A stretch of 64,000 nucleotides of DNA from DATEPR01 sp963780635 (GCA_963780635.1 CAWACW010000016.1:372001-436000), one strand, 5' to 3'; counted from the stretch's first letter, positions 1 through 8,690 are shown. Translations and numbers: made by a program. The notes: a model not told the origin generated them from the sequence alone.

Positions 1-42
1 GCCTGCGGCGATCCGTATGCCGATCATCGTGGGTCTCCTGAC

Positions 43-963
43 TCAGTCTTCCGTGACGCGGATGATCGTCTTGCCGGGGGTGCGCCTGCCCGGGGCGAAC
101 GCGGCGGGTGCGTCGGCGAGCGGGCGCACGGCACCGACGACCGGCTTGAGCCGGCCGTCCCTCAGCCGCGTCGCGAGCTCGGTGAGCCGGGCGCGGTCGG
201 GTTCGACGACGAAGAAGACCGCCCGCCCGTCCTTGGGCTGGACCTTGGGTGGCATGGCGATGGTGACGAGCGTGCCGCCGGCCCGGACCAGGGCGGCCGA
301 GCGGTCCAGGGTGTCGCCGCCGGTCGCGTCGAACACGACGTCGGCTTCGTCGGCGTCCTCAAGCTTCTCGGTCTGCAGATCAATGAAGGTGTCGACGCCG
401 AGTGCGAGTGCCGTGTCCCGGTGGGAGGCCCGGCCGGTGCCGATGACGCGGGCGCCGGCCTCGCGGGCGAGCTGTACCGCGATCGAGCCGACGCCGCCCG
501 TGGCACCCTGGATCAGGACGGTCTGGCCTGTGGTGAGGCGGCCGTGGTCGAACAGACCCTGCCACGCGGTCAGCCCGGAGATGGCCAGCGCGGCGGCCAC
601 GGTGTGGTCGATGTCCGCAGGCAGTGGGGCGAGGTTGCGGGCCTCCACCGCCGTGTACTCGGCGAGGGTGCCGTTGCGGGTCCAGTCGGCCAGGCCGAAC
701 ACCCGCTGGCCAACGCTGAGGCCGGTGGTGCCGTACCCCAGCTCCGCAACGACACCGGACAGCTCGTGCCCGGGCACGCTCGGCGTCCGGTCGCGGCCTG
801 CGCGATCGGTCCACGTGGTGGGCCAGTCCAGCTCTCCGGGGGTGAATCCCGCGGCGTGCACTCGCACGATGACGTCGTTCTCGGCCGCATTGGGGTAGGG
901 CATGTCCGTCAGGGACATCCCGGCAAGACCGGCGTTACGGTCCCGAACAGTGATGGCTTGCAT
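43..963 (-). CDS. NADP-dependent quinone-type oxidoreductase (MDR superfamily)
   Basis: About 306 residues of the zinc-independent medium-chain dehydrogenase/quinone oxidoreductase family, which uses NAD(P)H to reduce quinones or enones in the cytoplasm. The GroES-like N-terminal half contains PGHELSGVV and FGLADW; the Rossmann half carries the glycine-rich GATGGVGS motif, followed by a second motif (VFDATGG). The ATG at 963 is preferred over an upstream in-frame start because GGGAGG lies 6-7 nt before it. The gene follows an ECF41-type sigma gene on the same strand, with an ECF41-like promoter in the gap. ECF41 sigma factors are commonly linked to carboxymuconolactone decarboxylases, oxidoreductases or epimerases, so this is the likely regulatory target. 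The exact substrate is unknown. Confidence 0.88.
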   Translation of the reverse strand: MQAITVRDRNAGLAGMSLTDMPYPNAAENDVIVRVHAAGFTPGELDWPTTWTDRAGRDRTPSVPGHELSGVVAELGYGTTGLSVGQRVFGLADWTRNGTLAEYTAVEARNLAPLPADIDHTVAAALAISGLTAWQGLFDHGRLTTGQTVLIQGATGGVGSIAVQLAREAGARVIGTGRASHRDTALALGVDTFIDLQTEKLEDADEADVVFDATGGDTLDRSAALVRAGGTLVTIAMPPKVQPKDGRAVFFVVEPDRARLTELATRLRDGRLKPVVGAVRPLADAPAAFAPGRRTPGKTIIRVTED

Positions 964-1114
964 ACAGGTCCTCCCGCAGAGGGCGACTCGCGCGCCAAGC
1001 CCGCTCACACGCGGGGCTCATAGCGGCTGCAGGTGGAGGTATGCCGTTCCCCATGATCGATGTCGCCTGCTCGCGCATAGTCCTTCGTCGCCGGTTGTGC
1101 GTTCTCACCAGGGA

Positions 1115-1141
1115 GACGAGGTAGCCCCTCCGGGTGTGACA
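1115..1141 (-). promoter_or_regulatory. ECF41-like promoter (TGTCACA - 16 nt - CGTC)
   Basis: On the minus strand TGTCACA (1141-1135) is followed after exactly 16 nt by CGTC (1118-1115). This matches the -35 and -10 elements I recall for ECF41 sigma factors. It lies just after the stop of the ECF41-type sigma gene and upstream of the oxidoreductase, leaving a leader of about 150 nt. Confidence 0.65.
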
Positions 1142-1143
1142 AC

Positions 1144-2034
1144 TCAGACGTGTACGAGTTTGTCGGGGTTGAGGACCCGGCGGTATGCGGTGATCAGACC
1201 GTCCGTGATCTGCACCGTGTCGACTGAGTAGACGCGGCCGTTCCGGTAGAACACGAGGGCGAGCTCGCCGCCGACCTCGACTGGATCGATGTGGTCCGAA
1301 CGCCACTGACGACCCACTCGCACCATCACATCGGCAATGCGCTCACCACCATGGATGAGCTTGCGTGCCGCCAGGACCTTGCCGCCGCCGTCGGTGACGT
1401 AGACGGCGTCCGGGTGCAGGAGCCTGACCAGGCCGGCCAGGTCACCGGCCTCGTAGGCGGCACGGAAGGTCGCCAGCAGCCGTTCGCGCTCCGCCTTCGG
1501 TGCCTGCGGTGTGGACTGCTTGGCCCTGGCCACCCGCCGTCGCGCCCGCGAGGCGAGCTGCCGGGCACCCGGCACGGAGACGTCCAGCACTTCGGCGATC
1601 CGGCCGAACTCGAAACCGAAGACGTCGTGCAGGACGAAGGCCACCCGCTCCGGCGGGCCCAGCTCCTCCATGATCAGCAGCATCGCCGCGGCGACGGACT
1701 CGTCGACGAGCACCGGCTCCGAGGCGTCCGGCCCCGTCAACAGCGGTTCCGGCAGCCACGGCCCGACGTAGGTCTCTCGGCGCGAGCGAGCACTCTTGAG
1801 GATGTCGTAGGACCGTCGCGCGGCCACCGTGACCAACCAGGCCCGCAGATCATCGACCGCTCGCAGATCTGCTCCGGCCGCTCGCAGCCACACGTCCTGG
1901 GCCACGTCCTCGGCATCGGCCACACTCCCCAGCAGCCGGTAGGCGACGCCGAAGACCGCAGGTCGATGCATCGCCCACTCGGCACCGAGCGTGTCGTCCT
2001 GCTCAGACCGTCGGGGCGCAGGGCTGTTACCCAT
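1144..2034 (-). CDS. ECF41-type RNA polymerase sigma factor with SnoaL-like C-terminal domain
   Basis: A 296-residue extracytoplasmic-function sigma factor. Sigma region 2 covers about residues 22-90 (RLLGSVADAEDVAQDVW), region 4 about 112-172, and a SnoaL/NTF2-like tail about 183-296. The three signatures of the ECF41 group are visible: WLPEP (93-97) between the sigma domains, DGGGK (215-219), and NPDKL (289-293) near the C-terminus. In studied members the fused tail controls sigma activity in place of an anti-sigma factor. ATG at 2034 is chosen because AGGAGG lies about 11 nt upstream; the GTG at 2046 overlaps that ribosome site. It probably drives the downstream oxidoreductase; no matching promoter was found before the sigma gene itself. 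Confidence 0.9.
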   Translation of the reverse strand: MGNSPAPRRSEQDDTLGAEWAMHRPAVFGVAYRLLGSVADAEDVAQDVWLRAAGADLRAVDDLRAWLVTVAARRSYDILKSARSRRETYVGPWLPEPLLTGPDASEPVLVDESVAAAMLLIMEELGPPERVAFVLHDVFGFEFGRIAEVLDVSVPGARQLASRARRRVARAKQSTPQAPKAERERLLATFRAAYEAGDLAGLVRLLHPDAVYVTDGGGKVLAARKLIHGGERIADVMVRVGRQWRSDHIDPVEVGGELALVFYRNGRVYSVDTVQITDGLITAYRRVLNPDKLVHV

Positions 2035-2346
2035 GCGGATCGCCACCTCCTCCGACGTGCGAATTCAGCGTACCTGTCCGAATCGTGGGAGGCAGGACCA
2101 TCGTCGCTCAGCAGTAGGACCATGCGATCTGCCCGGATCCCTGGCGACCGCCGCGGCGAAGGCGGGCCGTGGACGAACCCTGGGGCTCGCGCTACGGGTG
2201 GTGTCGCTCAGTGGAACCGGACCAGCGTCAGTTCGCACTCAAACTCGCACCCACGCGGATCTCGGCACCGTCGCCGCACCGGACCGCTGGTGGCCCCAGT
2301 CGTTCTCGATCTGCCGGGATGTAAGTAGATGTGTGACAATGTAGTC
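2035..2346. other. Intergenic region between sigma gene and toxin-like gene
   Basis: About 310 bases with no supportable gene. A TGTGACA string lies at 2332-2338, but on the minus strand the matching CGTC is not at the ECF41 spacing, so it is not called a promoter. Its remaining open frames are short and lack typical GC-rich third positions. Confidence 0.4.
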
Positions 2347-2647
2347 ATGGTTGATGGGCCTTGGTGGGACGATGCGGATGCCGACTACATCCGTACCCGT
2401 TCCGTGCGTTACCCCGGAGCAACGAACATCGACCCGTCCTGGACGCTCGAAGCCGCTGCTGATCCTCGGCCGATAGTCAGACCCTGATCCCAAAAGTCGG
2501 ATCACGGCTATCCGGCTTATCGGGTATTCGCAGGCTGCTGGATTTGTTCTCACCGTGATCATCGATGCGGTCGACGAGGCTGTTATCACGGCATGGAAGA
2601 CCCGTGGGACCGATTTGCGCGATTGCTTGGAAGGGAAGGATGAATCA
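2347..2647 (+). pseudogene. BrnT-like toxin frame interrupted by a +1 shift at CCC-TGA
   Basis: Reading from ATG 2347 gives 46 residues (starting MVDGPWWDDADADYIRTRS) and stops at TGA 2485-2487. Moving +1 at the preceding CCC (2482-2484) continues into a frame with DPKSRITAIRLIGYS, FVLTVII and ITAWKTRGTDLRD, which runs into the antitoxin start at 2647. The combined product resembles BrnT-type RelE-fold toxins (DP...PDP...IGYS...L.V...A), and the toxin-then-antitoxin order is the BrnT/BrnA order; this family link is inference. The shifted frame has no stop near the antitoxin start, so the end is uncertain. Either a decayed gene or a gene using +1 frameshifting. Confidence 0.6.
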
Positions 2648-2940
2648 TGGCCGATCGAACAAATCGGGCCCGGCGAGATGCCATCCGCGCCGAGTACGCC
2701 GCTGAGGAGGCTGAGTCCGCCGAAGCGGAGGCGGTCGAAAATGAGCAGGCCGTCGTGTCGGTGCGTGTCCCCGCGTCACTCGCCGAAGCACTCAAGGCCA
2801 AGGCGGCAAGCGAACATATTCCGACATCGGCTCTGGTCCGCAGGCTTCTCACCCAGGCGGTCCAGGCACCACCTGCCACCGCGCTGACGGTCGAGCAGGT
2901 CGAAGAGATCGCGCGAAGGGTTATCCGCGAGTCCGCGTAA
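2647..2940 (+). CDS. Ribbon-helix-helix antitoxin-like protein
   Basis: A 97-residue acidic protein. The N-terminal third is charged and Ala/Glu-rich (about residues 5-35); then VVSVRVPASLAEALKAKA and HIPTSALVRRLLTQA form a typical ribbon-helix-helix DNA-binding unit (about 37-75). The C-terminal segment (LTVEQVEEIARRVI) is a short helix. The start overlaps the end of the toxin-like frame and AAGGGAAGGA lies about 8 nt before the ATG. By position it is the antitoxin and autoregulator of the broken toxin gene. Unlike its partner, this frame is intact. Confidence 0.7.
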   Translation: MADRTNRARRDAIRAEYAAEEAESAEAEAVENEQAVVSVRVPASLAEALKAKAASEHIPTSALVRRLLTQAVQAPPATALTVEQVEEIARRVIRESA

Positions 2941-3001
2941 GCCGGACTCCGCCACGCAGATGGCATAGCCCAACCTGTTGTTCCAGCAGGTCAGAAGCGA
3001 G

Positions 3002-3044
3002 TGCCCCGGTGCGGCTCGTACGCAGACTGGACAGATTTTGAGTC
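3002..3044 (-). repeat. Degenerate attachment-site copy of tRNA-Leu(CAA) 3' half
   Basis: Matches the tRNA-Leu gene from its discriminator base through the T arm and anticodon loop with about four substitutions and one missing C in the acceptor stem. The best-kept stretch is the ACTGGAC.GATTTTGAGTC core. It lies at the far end of the element from the integrase, as expected for the second att site. Confidence 0.65.
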
Positions 3045-3090
3045 GCCTCCACGTTCTAGCACGGACAATGACAATGGGCAAACGGGACGT

Positions 3091-4172
3091 TTAGGTGACG
3101 AAATGTTGCCTTCTTGTGCAACGCTGGCGGAGGTTCGCACGCGGATCCGCTGTCGGTAGTGGCGTCATGGCATGTGAAACACGGGTAAGCAGACTGTTCC
3201 GCTGCTCGACGTCGAGCGGCCACTCGTCGAGCCGGACGTCCAGCGTCGCGTTTGCCGTAGCGAGCATGGTCTCAATGTCCTGTTGGACAGTGTCAAACAC
3301 ACTGAAAGCGCCGCGATGGATCTCCAGCCATCTTTGCTCGTCGGTGTCGAGATACCAAGTGAGGTCGGCTTGTCCGGTGCGACCAAATGCGAAAGGGATG
3401 TGCGGCATGGCCAGGTGCGCGGCGCGCAGCAACTCCAGGCGGGCACTGAGCAGATTGGCAGGATCGTGGTCGCGAAAGCGGCTGCGAACGAACTGGTCGG
3501 CAAGCCGGGCGGGGCGGCAATGCGCACCGCCAAGGTTAGGAACTCTAGCGGCCCGAGAACCATGTCGGCGGCACGTAGGCCGCCGCCCGTCCGGGTCACG
3601 CTCGGTGTCGAGAAGCTGGGCCCACCAGTGCTCGAGGAGCCGCCCCGTCAGCCATGCCGCGACGTTAAGGGTAGTCAGTTCGATGCGTTACCGGTGTGGG
3701 TGTCGGCGTGGCCTCGTCCGTGTCAGCTCAATCCGTAGAGGTCCTTTCTGGTATAGAAAATATGTCCTGACCAGTGGGGCGGAACCGTAAGTGTTGGCAT
3801 CACAGGCGGGTAACGTAAGGAGTATCGGCTCATACGCATCGAGGTGTAGCGCGTCTCGCAGATCTGACGGATCCACTCGACTGCCAAGAGCAGACGGTGT
3901 ATCACCGTTGCCGTTAGCCACGGCGGAGAAGCTGAACCACGGGGACACCTGTCTACCGGGGGGCGTCGACAGCCAGCAGTATCAACGAGTGCTGACAAGT
4001 CAGGTCGACCCTCAAGCCACACCGCGACCTTCGTGGTTGGCTCCTCGCTGATGCTTAGCCGTAGGTCCCCGGCGAGAAGATCCGTCGCGATTGCGTCAGA
4101 CACACCGAGGCCGTCGATGAACCGGCGGTGCCACGCCGCCAAGCTCATCGGGGGCGCAGGTTCCCCTCGCAC
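3091..4172 (-). pseudogene. Frameshifted hypothetical gene of the integrated element
   Basis: Three overlapping minus-strand frames join into one protein-like sequence of about 350 residues. The N-terminal part (from 4172, with SLAAWHRRFIDGLGV and TTKVAVWLEGRPDLSALVD) continues in the frame ending near 3720 (DPSDLRDALHLDAYEPILL). It then shifts to the frame containing AAWLTGRLLEHWWAQLLDTE and DLTWYLDTDEQRWLEIHRGA, ending at 3091. At least two frameshifts are needed. I do not recognise the family. The biased composition and continuous sense across the joins support a former gene rather than chance frames. Confidence 0.5.
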
Positions 4173-4324
4173 GAGGGAAGCGCTCCTCGGCGCTGTAACA
4201 ACCCTGACCGTGACGCGACATCAAACAATAAGGATTGAGCCGGACTGCGTCTTGGTCTGGACTGTGGCCGCTAGAGCTACCGCGAGGCAGTCTTTGGCAT
4301 CGGATGAGGGAGAAGTGTTCCGCG

Positions 4325-4833
4325 ATGGAGTTCACTGAGAAGCAACAGAAGCAGATCGATCGAGCCAAGGACGTCTTGCAGCAGGACGAGCTCGTGCTTG
4401 ATGTTACTACCGGGATGATTGAGGTTCGGAGGCTCGGAACGTCAACGCAGCGCAACGGTGCAATCCTGGTTACTGATCGGCGCGTCATTCTATTTACGAA
4501 GAAAATCGGCGGCTATGAGATGAACGACCATGTGTTCGGTTTGCTCACGGCGCTTGACTACAAGAAGGGTGTGATGTTCGGGAACCTGACCCTCGCGGCT
4601 TCAGGTGACCGCACGCATGTATCACAGATCCCGAAGATTGATGTCGAGCGGGTAGCGAAGGCCATTCGTAGTCAGATGGCGGCGGCGCATGCGAATGGCG
4701 TATCTGGTGGTGGTTCGGCCGCCGCAAGTGTCAGTCCCGCGGACGAGGTCCGTAAGCTGCGGGCCTGCATCGCGACGGGATTATTACGGACGCTGAGTTT
4801 GCGGCAAAGAAACAGCAGTTGCTCGGCCTTTGA
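4325..4833 (+). pseudogene. PH-like domain / SHOCT domain protein, frameshifted
   Basis: From ATG 4325 a bacterial PH-like domain (about residues 5-110; TDRRVILFTKKIGGYEMNDH) is followed by a Gly/Ser linker. The beginning of a SHOCT domain (DEVRKL) is interrupted near 4756-4770. The missing half (LHRDGIITDAEFAAKKQQLL then stop at 4831-4833) is in another frame, so a single-base indel splits the gene. SHOCT tails are short helical modules found on many membrane- or lipid-associated bacterial proteins. GAGGGAG lies upstream of the start. Part of the decayed element. Confidence 0.65.
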
Positions 4834-4868
4834 GTCAAGCTCTCTTGGCAATCGATGATGCCGGGGAT

Positions 4869-6185
4869 CTATTCCGGCCTTTGGCCATTCGTTGTGCTCG
4901 ATGGCCTGGCACGTTTCGGCAAGCTTGAGCCGAGAATCTCGGCAGCTTTTCTGTCGGAGGCGGCGACCCATGCGGCATATACGCGCAATGTGGTCGCCCC
5001 TCCGACGCCGTGTCCGAGTCGGCCGGAGACTGTTGGGAGGTCTACTCCGGCCGTTAGTAGCTCGGTCGCTGAGTAGTGGTGTAGGGCGTGTAGGTGAGAT
5101 CGATTTTGAGCCGCGTTGACATATCCTTGTATCGCTGGGTTATGGCGTTGGGTGGGTAAGGCTCCGAGTGGTCGGGGGTCTTCGTGCTGCTGAAGGCGAA
5201 CATATTCTCGCTGAACTCCACGCCCAGCGCTTCGACTCGTTGCTTGACTCTTTCCTTGTGTTCTTTGAGAAGGACGATTGTTTCACTGTCGAGAGCTATC
5301 CGGCGGTTCCGATGAGTCTTAGTGTCCTTCTCCTTGCCGAGCACCCAGTTGTGGCGGAGGTCGATTACTCCTTCGACCAGGTCGATTCGCCTGAATCGAA
5401 GCGCGACCAGTTCACCGCGTCGCATGCCGGTTGTCATAGCGAGCCAGACAAGTGTGCCCCAGTCGTCATCCATCTCGAATGCGGCTTCGCTCAGCTTGGC
5501 GGCTTCGACAGATGTCGGCGGATCGGGTTCTGGTCGCTTTTGCTTTGGCTTACATGCCAGGCGGGCTGGGTTGGATTCGATCCACTCCCAGCGCACCGCA
5601 GCGTCAAGAGCGCCACTCATGATCGCGTGGATCTGTCGGATGGTGGATGAGCCGAACGCCTTGCACTCGTGCGGCTTGCACTTCGCTTCCTCACAGTCGT
5701 GTGCGTCGTCTTTGTTGTGTTCGATGAACGGTCTGCCGTCACACCTAGTCCGGCAGCGGTGCAGCTCCGTGTAGAAGCTCTCCAGAGGCGCGCACTGATC
5801 TTCGTGGCAGGAAGCTCGCCGAGCGCCGGTCGGATCGTTCGCCTTATGTATCCTTCGTACGCGCGCCGGGTGCTGTCTTCCAACTCAGTGTTGTTGCGCA
5901 TCCATTCGTCCAGCGCGTAGCCAAAGCTGACAGAAGACTCCACGGAATGCTGCTCGTTTACCTGTGTCAGCAGCTTGTTCATGGCGCGGTCAGCACGCTT
6001 GTAAGCGCCTTGTCGGTGCCCTTGATGGTCTCCCGTAGGTACGACCTGCGGCCTGTCACGGGGTCGGTGCCGGCGTAGACGATCACGCGGAGCGAGTCCC
6101 CTCGCTGCTCTACTCGGCCGCGCTGGCGGCCATCTGGGCGCGCAACACTCACAGCCTTGAGGGTACTTCGCACCCAAGGCCGCAC
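4869..6185 (-). pseudogene. Tyrosine integrase remnant with several frameshifts
   Basis: The reconstructed protein has an Arm-binding N-terminal domain (RRSYLRETIKGTDKA), a core-binding domain (LDEWMRNNTELEDSTRRAY) and a catalytic domain (TTGMRRGELVALRFRRID, the Arg I box). The end (LLTAGVDLPTVSGRLGHGVG, LRVYAAWVAASD with the Tyr) is in a third frame. Frameshifts occur near 5990, near 5750-5790 and near 5085. In the box usually reading HxLRH, the Arg II codon reads His (HALHHYSATEL), so even a repaired protein would lack a catalytic residue. Its position next to tRNA-Leu identifies it as the element's integrase. Confidence 0.85.
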
Positions 6186-6237
6186 CCAATGATCAACTAC
6201 GTTGATCTTTATTCGGTTGTTCTTGCTGGTCAGAGTG

Positions 6238-6311
6238 TGCCCCCGGTGCGACTCGAACGCACACTGGACGGATTTTGAGTCCGCTGCCTCTGCCGATTGG
6301 GCTACGGGGGC
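6238..6311 (-). tRNA. tRNA-Leu (CAA)
   Basis: A 74-nt cloverleaf. The acceptor stem is GCCCCCG/CGGGGGC with discriminator A. The anticodon stem GCGGA/TCCGT carries loop CTCAAAA (anticodon CAA). The variable loop is short (CCAGT), and T stem GTGCG/CGCAC carries TTCGAGT. CCA is not encoded. It is the attachment site of the decayed element. Confidence 0.92.
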
Positions 6312-6512
6312 CGAGCCACCGGGCGTCGGTGGATCAGCAAGCAGCGTACCCGGTCGGTCACGGCTCGTTCACGCCAGGCCGGGGCGTTGACCAGCGCACG
6401 GGAGTGGCACAGCGCACGACGTTCAGCCGTGCGGTGCGTCGGCTCTGGCCGGTAGGCTACGGATTCCGGCCGATCACGGTCGGTGACCCGCTGAGCTGCA
6501 GGAGGACCCCCG

Positions 6513-7121
6513 GTGACCGACGCGGCTGCCGAGGCTCAGGTTGAGGCCGGGCCGACACGCCGGGTGCTCGTCGCTGAGGACGAGGCCCTGATTCGACTCG
6601 ACCTTGTCGAGATGCTGCGCGAGGAAGGCTACGACGTCGTCGGCGAGGCCGGCGATGGCGAAGAAGCCGTCCAGCTCGCCACTGAACTGCGTCCTGACCT
6701 GGTGATCCTTGACGTGAAGATGCCCAAGCGGGATGGCATCGAGGCCGCGTCCGAGATCGCGGGCCAGCGGATCGCACCTGTCGTGATCCTGACCGCGTTC
6801 AGTCAGCGGGACCTGGTCGAGCGGGCGCGGGACGCCGGTGCGATGGCGTATCTGGTCAAGCCGTTCGCGAAGCGCGACCTGGTGCCCGCGGTCGAGCTGG
6901 CGATCAGCCGGTTCACCGAGTTGCAGGCCCTGGAGAACGAGGTCGCCGGTCTGACCGACCGGCTGGAGACCCGCAAGGTGGTCGAGCGCGCCAAGGGTCT
7001 GTTGATGGCCAAGCAGGCGATGTCCGAGCCCGAGGCATTCCGCTGGATCCAGCGCACCGCGATGGACCGGCGCACCACGATGAAGGCCGTCGCGCAGGTC
7101 GTCGTGGAGAACTTCGCCTGA
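6513..7121 (+). CDS. pdtaR: Response regulator with ANTAR RNA-binding output domain (PdtaR)
   Basis: A 202-residue two-component response regulator. The receiver domain (about 15-130) has the acidic pocket AEDE, phospho-acceptor D67 (LVILDVKMP), switch T94 and K116 (LVKPF). The C-terminal ANTAR domain (about 140-195; RKVVERAKGLLMAKQAMSE, AFRWIQRTAMD) binds nascent RNA hairpins and acts by antitermination. The layout and length match mycobacterial PdtaR (Rv1626), partner of the cytosolic kinase PdtaS. GTG start with GGAGGA 6-7 nt upstream. No histidine kinase lies nearby, which is normal for this orphan-encoded pair. Confidence 0.93.
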   Translation: MTDAAAEAQVEAGPTRRVLVAEDEALIRLDLVEMLREEGYDVVGEAGDGEEAVQLATELRPDLVILDVKMPKRDGIEAASEIAGQRIAPVVILTAFSQRDLVERARDAGAMAYLVKPFAKRDLVPAVELAISRFTELQALENEVAGLTDRLETRKVVERAKGLLMAKQAMSEPEAFRWIQRTAMDRRTTMKAVAQVVVENFA

Positions 7122-7144
7122 CCACAAGTAGCCTCCGACCGGCC

Positions 7145-7158
7145 GACGGTATACCGTC
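7145..7158. promoter_or_regulatory. Perfect 14-bp palindrome upstream of the transporter operon
   Basis: GACGGTATACCGTC is its own reverse complement. A second dyad (GGCTAG ... CTAGCC, 7255-7275) lies closer to the start. Both are in the 208-base gap before the binding-protein gene and could be operators; no regulator gene is adjacent. Confidence 0.35.
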
Positions 7159-7329
7159 CGTCACCACTGATGACCGAAGTACCGGCATCGGCCGTGTCCA
7201 CCGTCACGATGTGGATACGGATGCACGTTTCATCCTGCCCGTCGGTGTGACGACGGCTAGTTTTCTCGCCTAGCCATGCCCGTACGGGGCATCCGCCGTT
7301 CGGGCGCTCGGTTGTTATGGGAGGTATGG

Positions 7330-8577
7330 GTGTCTGCAGCACGATTCGCGCGAGCAGTTACGGCGGTGGCGATCCTGTCGCTAGCCGTGACCGCCTGCGC
7401 CGCGAAGAACAGCTCTACCTCATCAGGTGGCAGCGGTAGCAGCTCCAGCTCGGCCAGTGGGTCGGTCAACCTGCCGGTGGTGAGCACGCTGCCCGTGCCG
7501 GCGGACGCCGCGAAGCCCGCCGGCAACGGCCAGGCCAAGTGCAGTGGAGTGACGATCGCGTACGCCGGTGCCGAGAGCGGCCCGAATGCCCAGCTGGGCA
7601 TCAACATCTACAACGGCGTGCAGCTGGCGATCAACCAGCACAACTCGGCCAACCCCGGCTGCCAGGTGGCGTTCAAGAAGTTCGACACCGCCGGTGACCA
7701 GGCCCAGGCGCCTGGCGTCGTGACCCAGGTCGTCAGCGAGAAGGACATCCTCGGTGTCGTGGGCCTGCCGTTCTCCGGTGAGTCCCAGTCGACCGGCACG
7801 ATCTTCCAGCAGAACGGCCTGGTGCACATCACGCCGTCGGCCACCAACCCGACGCTGACCCAGCAGGGTTGGACCACGTTCTTCCGCGCCCTGGGCAACG
7901 ACAACGTGCAGGGTCCCGCGGCCGCGAAGTTCATCACCGGCAAGCTGCAGGCCAAGAAGGTCTGCGTCATCCAGGACGACTCCGACTACGGCATCGGCCT
8001 GGCCCAGGCGACCACCAAGGCACTGGGCAGTGCCGCCGACTCCGCGTGCGCCGACAAGGTGACCACCGGCCAGAAGGACTTCTCGTCCACGGTCAGCAAG
8101 GTCAACGCCGCCAAGCCGGACGCGGTGTTCTACTCCGGTTACTACGCCGAGGGCGCGCCGTTCGACCAGCAGCTGGTCAACGGTGGCTACACCGGCAAGT
8201 TCATCGGCCCGGACGGCGTGAAGGACCCGAAGTTCATCGAGCAGGCCGGCCCCGCGTCCTCGAACGCGTACTTCACCTGCCCGTGTGTGCCCGGTGATCT
8301 GATCCCGTCCTTCGCCGACGCCTACAAGACCGTCAGCAAGGGTTCCGCGCCCGGTACGTACTCGCTGGAGGGCTACGACTCGGCGACCGTCCTGCTCCGG
8401 GGCATCGACTCGGGCATCAAGGACCGCGCCGCGTTGCTGAACTACGTCAAGAACTACAACGGTGACGGCTTCAGCAAGCACCTGCAGTGGCAGCCGAACG
8501 GCGAGCTCGCCAAGTCCACGGTGTACGGCTACAAGGTGCAGAACGGGCAGATCGTCTACGTCGGCACGATCGGCTGA
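7330..8577 (+). CDS. Branched-chain amino acid-type ABC transporter substrate-binding lipoprotein
   Basis: A 415-residue periplasmic-binding-protein type I family protein (LivJ-like), exported and lipid-anchored outside the membrane. The GTG at 7330 is chosen because GGGAGG sits 5-6 nt before it and it begins a proper lipoprotein signal: Arg residues, a hydrophobic stretch, then lipobox VTAC. A Ser/Gly-rich linker precedes the folded domain (IAYAGAESGPNAQLGINIYN; VVGLPFSGES; FRALGNDN). It heads the five-gene liv-type operon but is separated from the permeases by a strong hairpin, which would favour higher binding-protein expression. Substrate specificity cannot be read from sequence; short-chain amides or amino acids are both possible. 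Confidence 0.9.
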   Translation: MSAARFARAVTAVAILSLAVTACAAKNSSTSSGGSGSSSSSASGSVNLPVVSTLPVPADAAKPAGNGQAKCSGVTIAYAGAESGPNAQLGINIYNGVQLAINQHNSANPGCQVAFKKFDTAGDQAQAPGVVTQVVSEKDILGVVGLPFSGESQSTGTIFQQNGLVHITPSATNPTLTQQGWTTFFRALGNDNVQGPAAAKFITGKLQAKKVCVIQDDSDYGIGLAQATTKALGSAADSACADKVTTGQKDFSSTVSKVNAAKPDAVFYSGYYAEGAPFDQQLVNGGYTGKFIGPDGVKDPKFIEQAGPASSNAYFTCPCVPGDLIPSFADAYKTVSKGSAPGTYSLEGYDSATVLLRGIDSGIKDRAALLNYVKNYNGDGFSKHLQWQPNGELAKSTVYGYKVQNGQIVYVGTIG

Positions 8578-8610
8578 CGTAGCCGAACCGCCTAGCCCCT
8601 TGAACCACGG

Positions 8611-8658
8611 CCGGGCATGTCCCCCGGCGACCACCAGGTCGCCGGGGGACATGCCCGG
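8611..8658 (+). terminator. Perfect 22-bp stem-loop between binding protein and permease genes
   Basis: Arms 8611-8632 and 8637-8658 are exact reverse complements with a 4-nt loop (ACCA). There is no T-tract. Since the permease and ATPase genes follow directly, it is more likely a partial terminator or 3' mRNA-protecting hairpin than a full stop. Confidence 0.75.
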
Positions 8659-8690
8659 ATTCACGACAGGAACCCCAGGAACGTGACGCA

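Larger units (their letters stand above)
3002..6311. mobile_element. Decayed integrative element in tRNA-Leu(CAA)
   Basis: The segment runs from a diverged copy of the tRNA-Leu 3' half (3002-3044) to the intact tRNA gene (6238-6311). It contains a broken tyrosine integrase next to the tRNA and two other broken genes. This is the layout of an actinobacterial element integrated into a tRNA 3' end. Every gene inside is frameshifted while the flanking chromosomal genes are mostly intact, so this is an old remnant that cannot move on its own. Confidence 0.7.

Noticed and set aside
2332..2338. Second ECF41 promoter (TGTCACA on the minus strand)
   Set aside because: No CGTC at the required spacing.
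3091..6185. Sequencing errors as the cause of the many frameshifts
   Set aside because: Frameshifts concentrate in this element and its neighbour while most long core genes are intact; the integrase also has a catalytic substitution.
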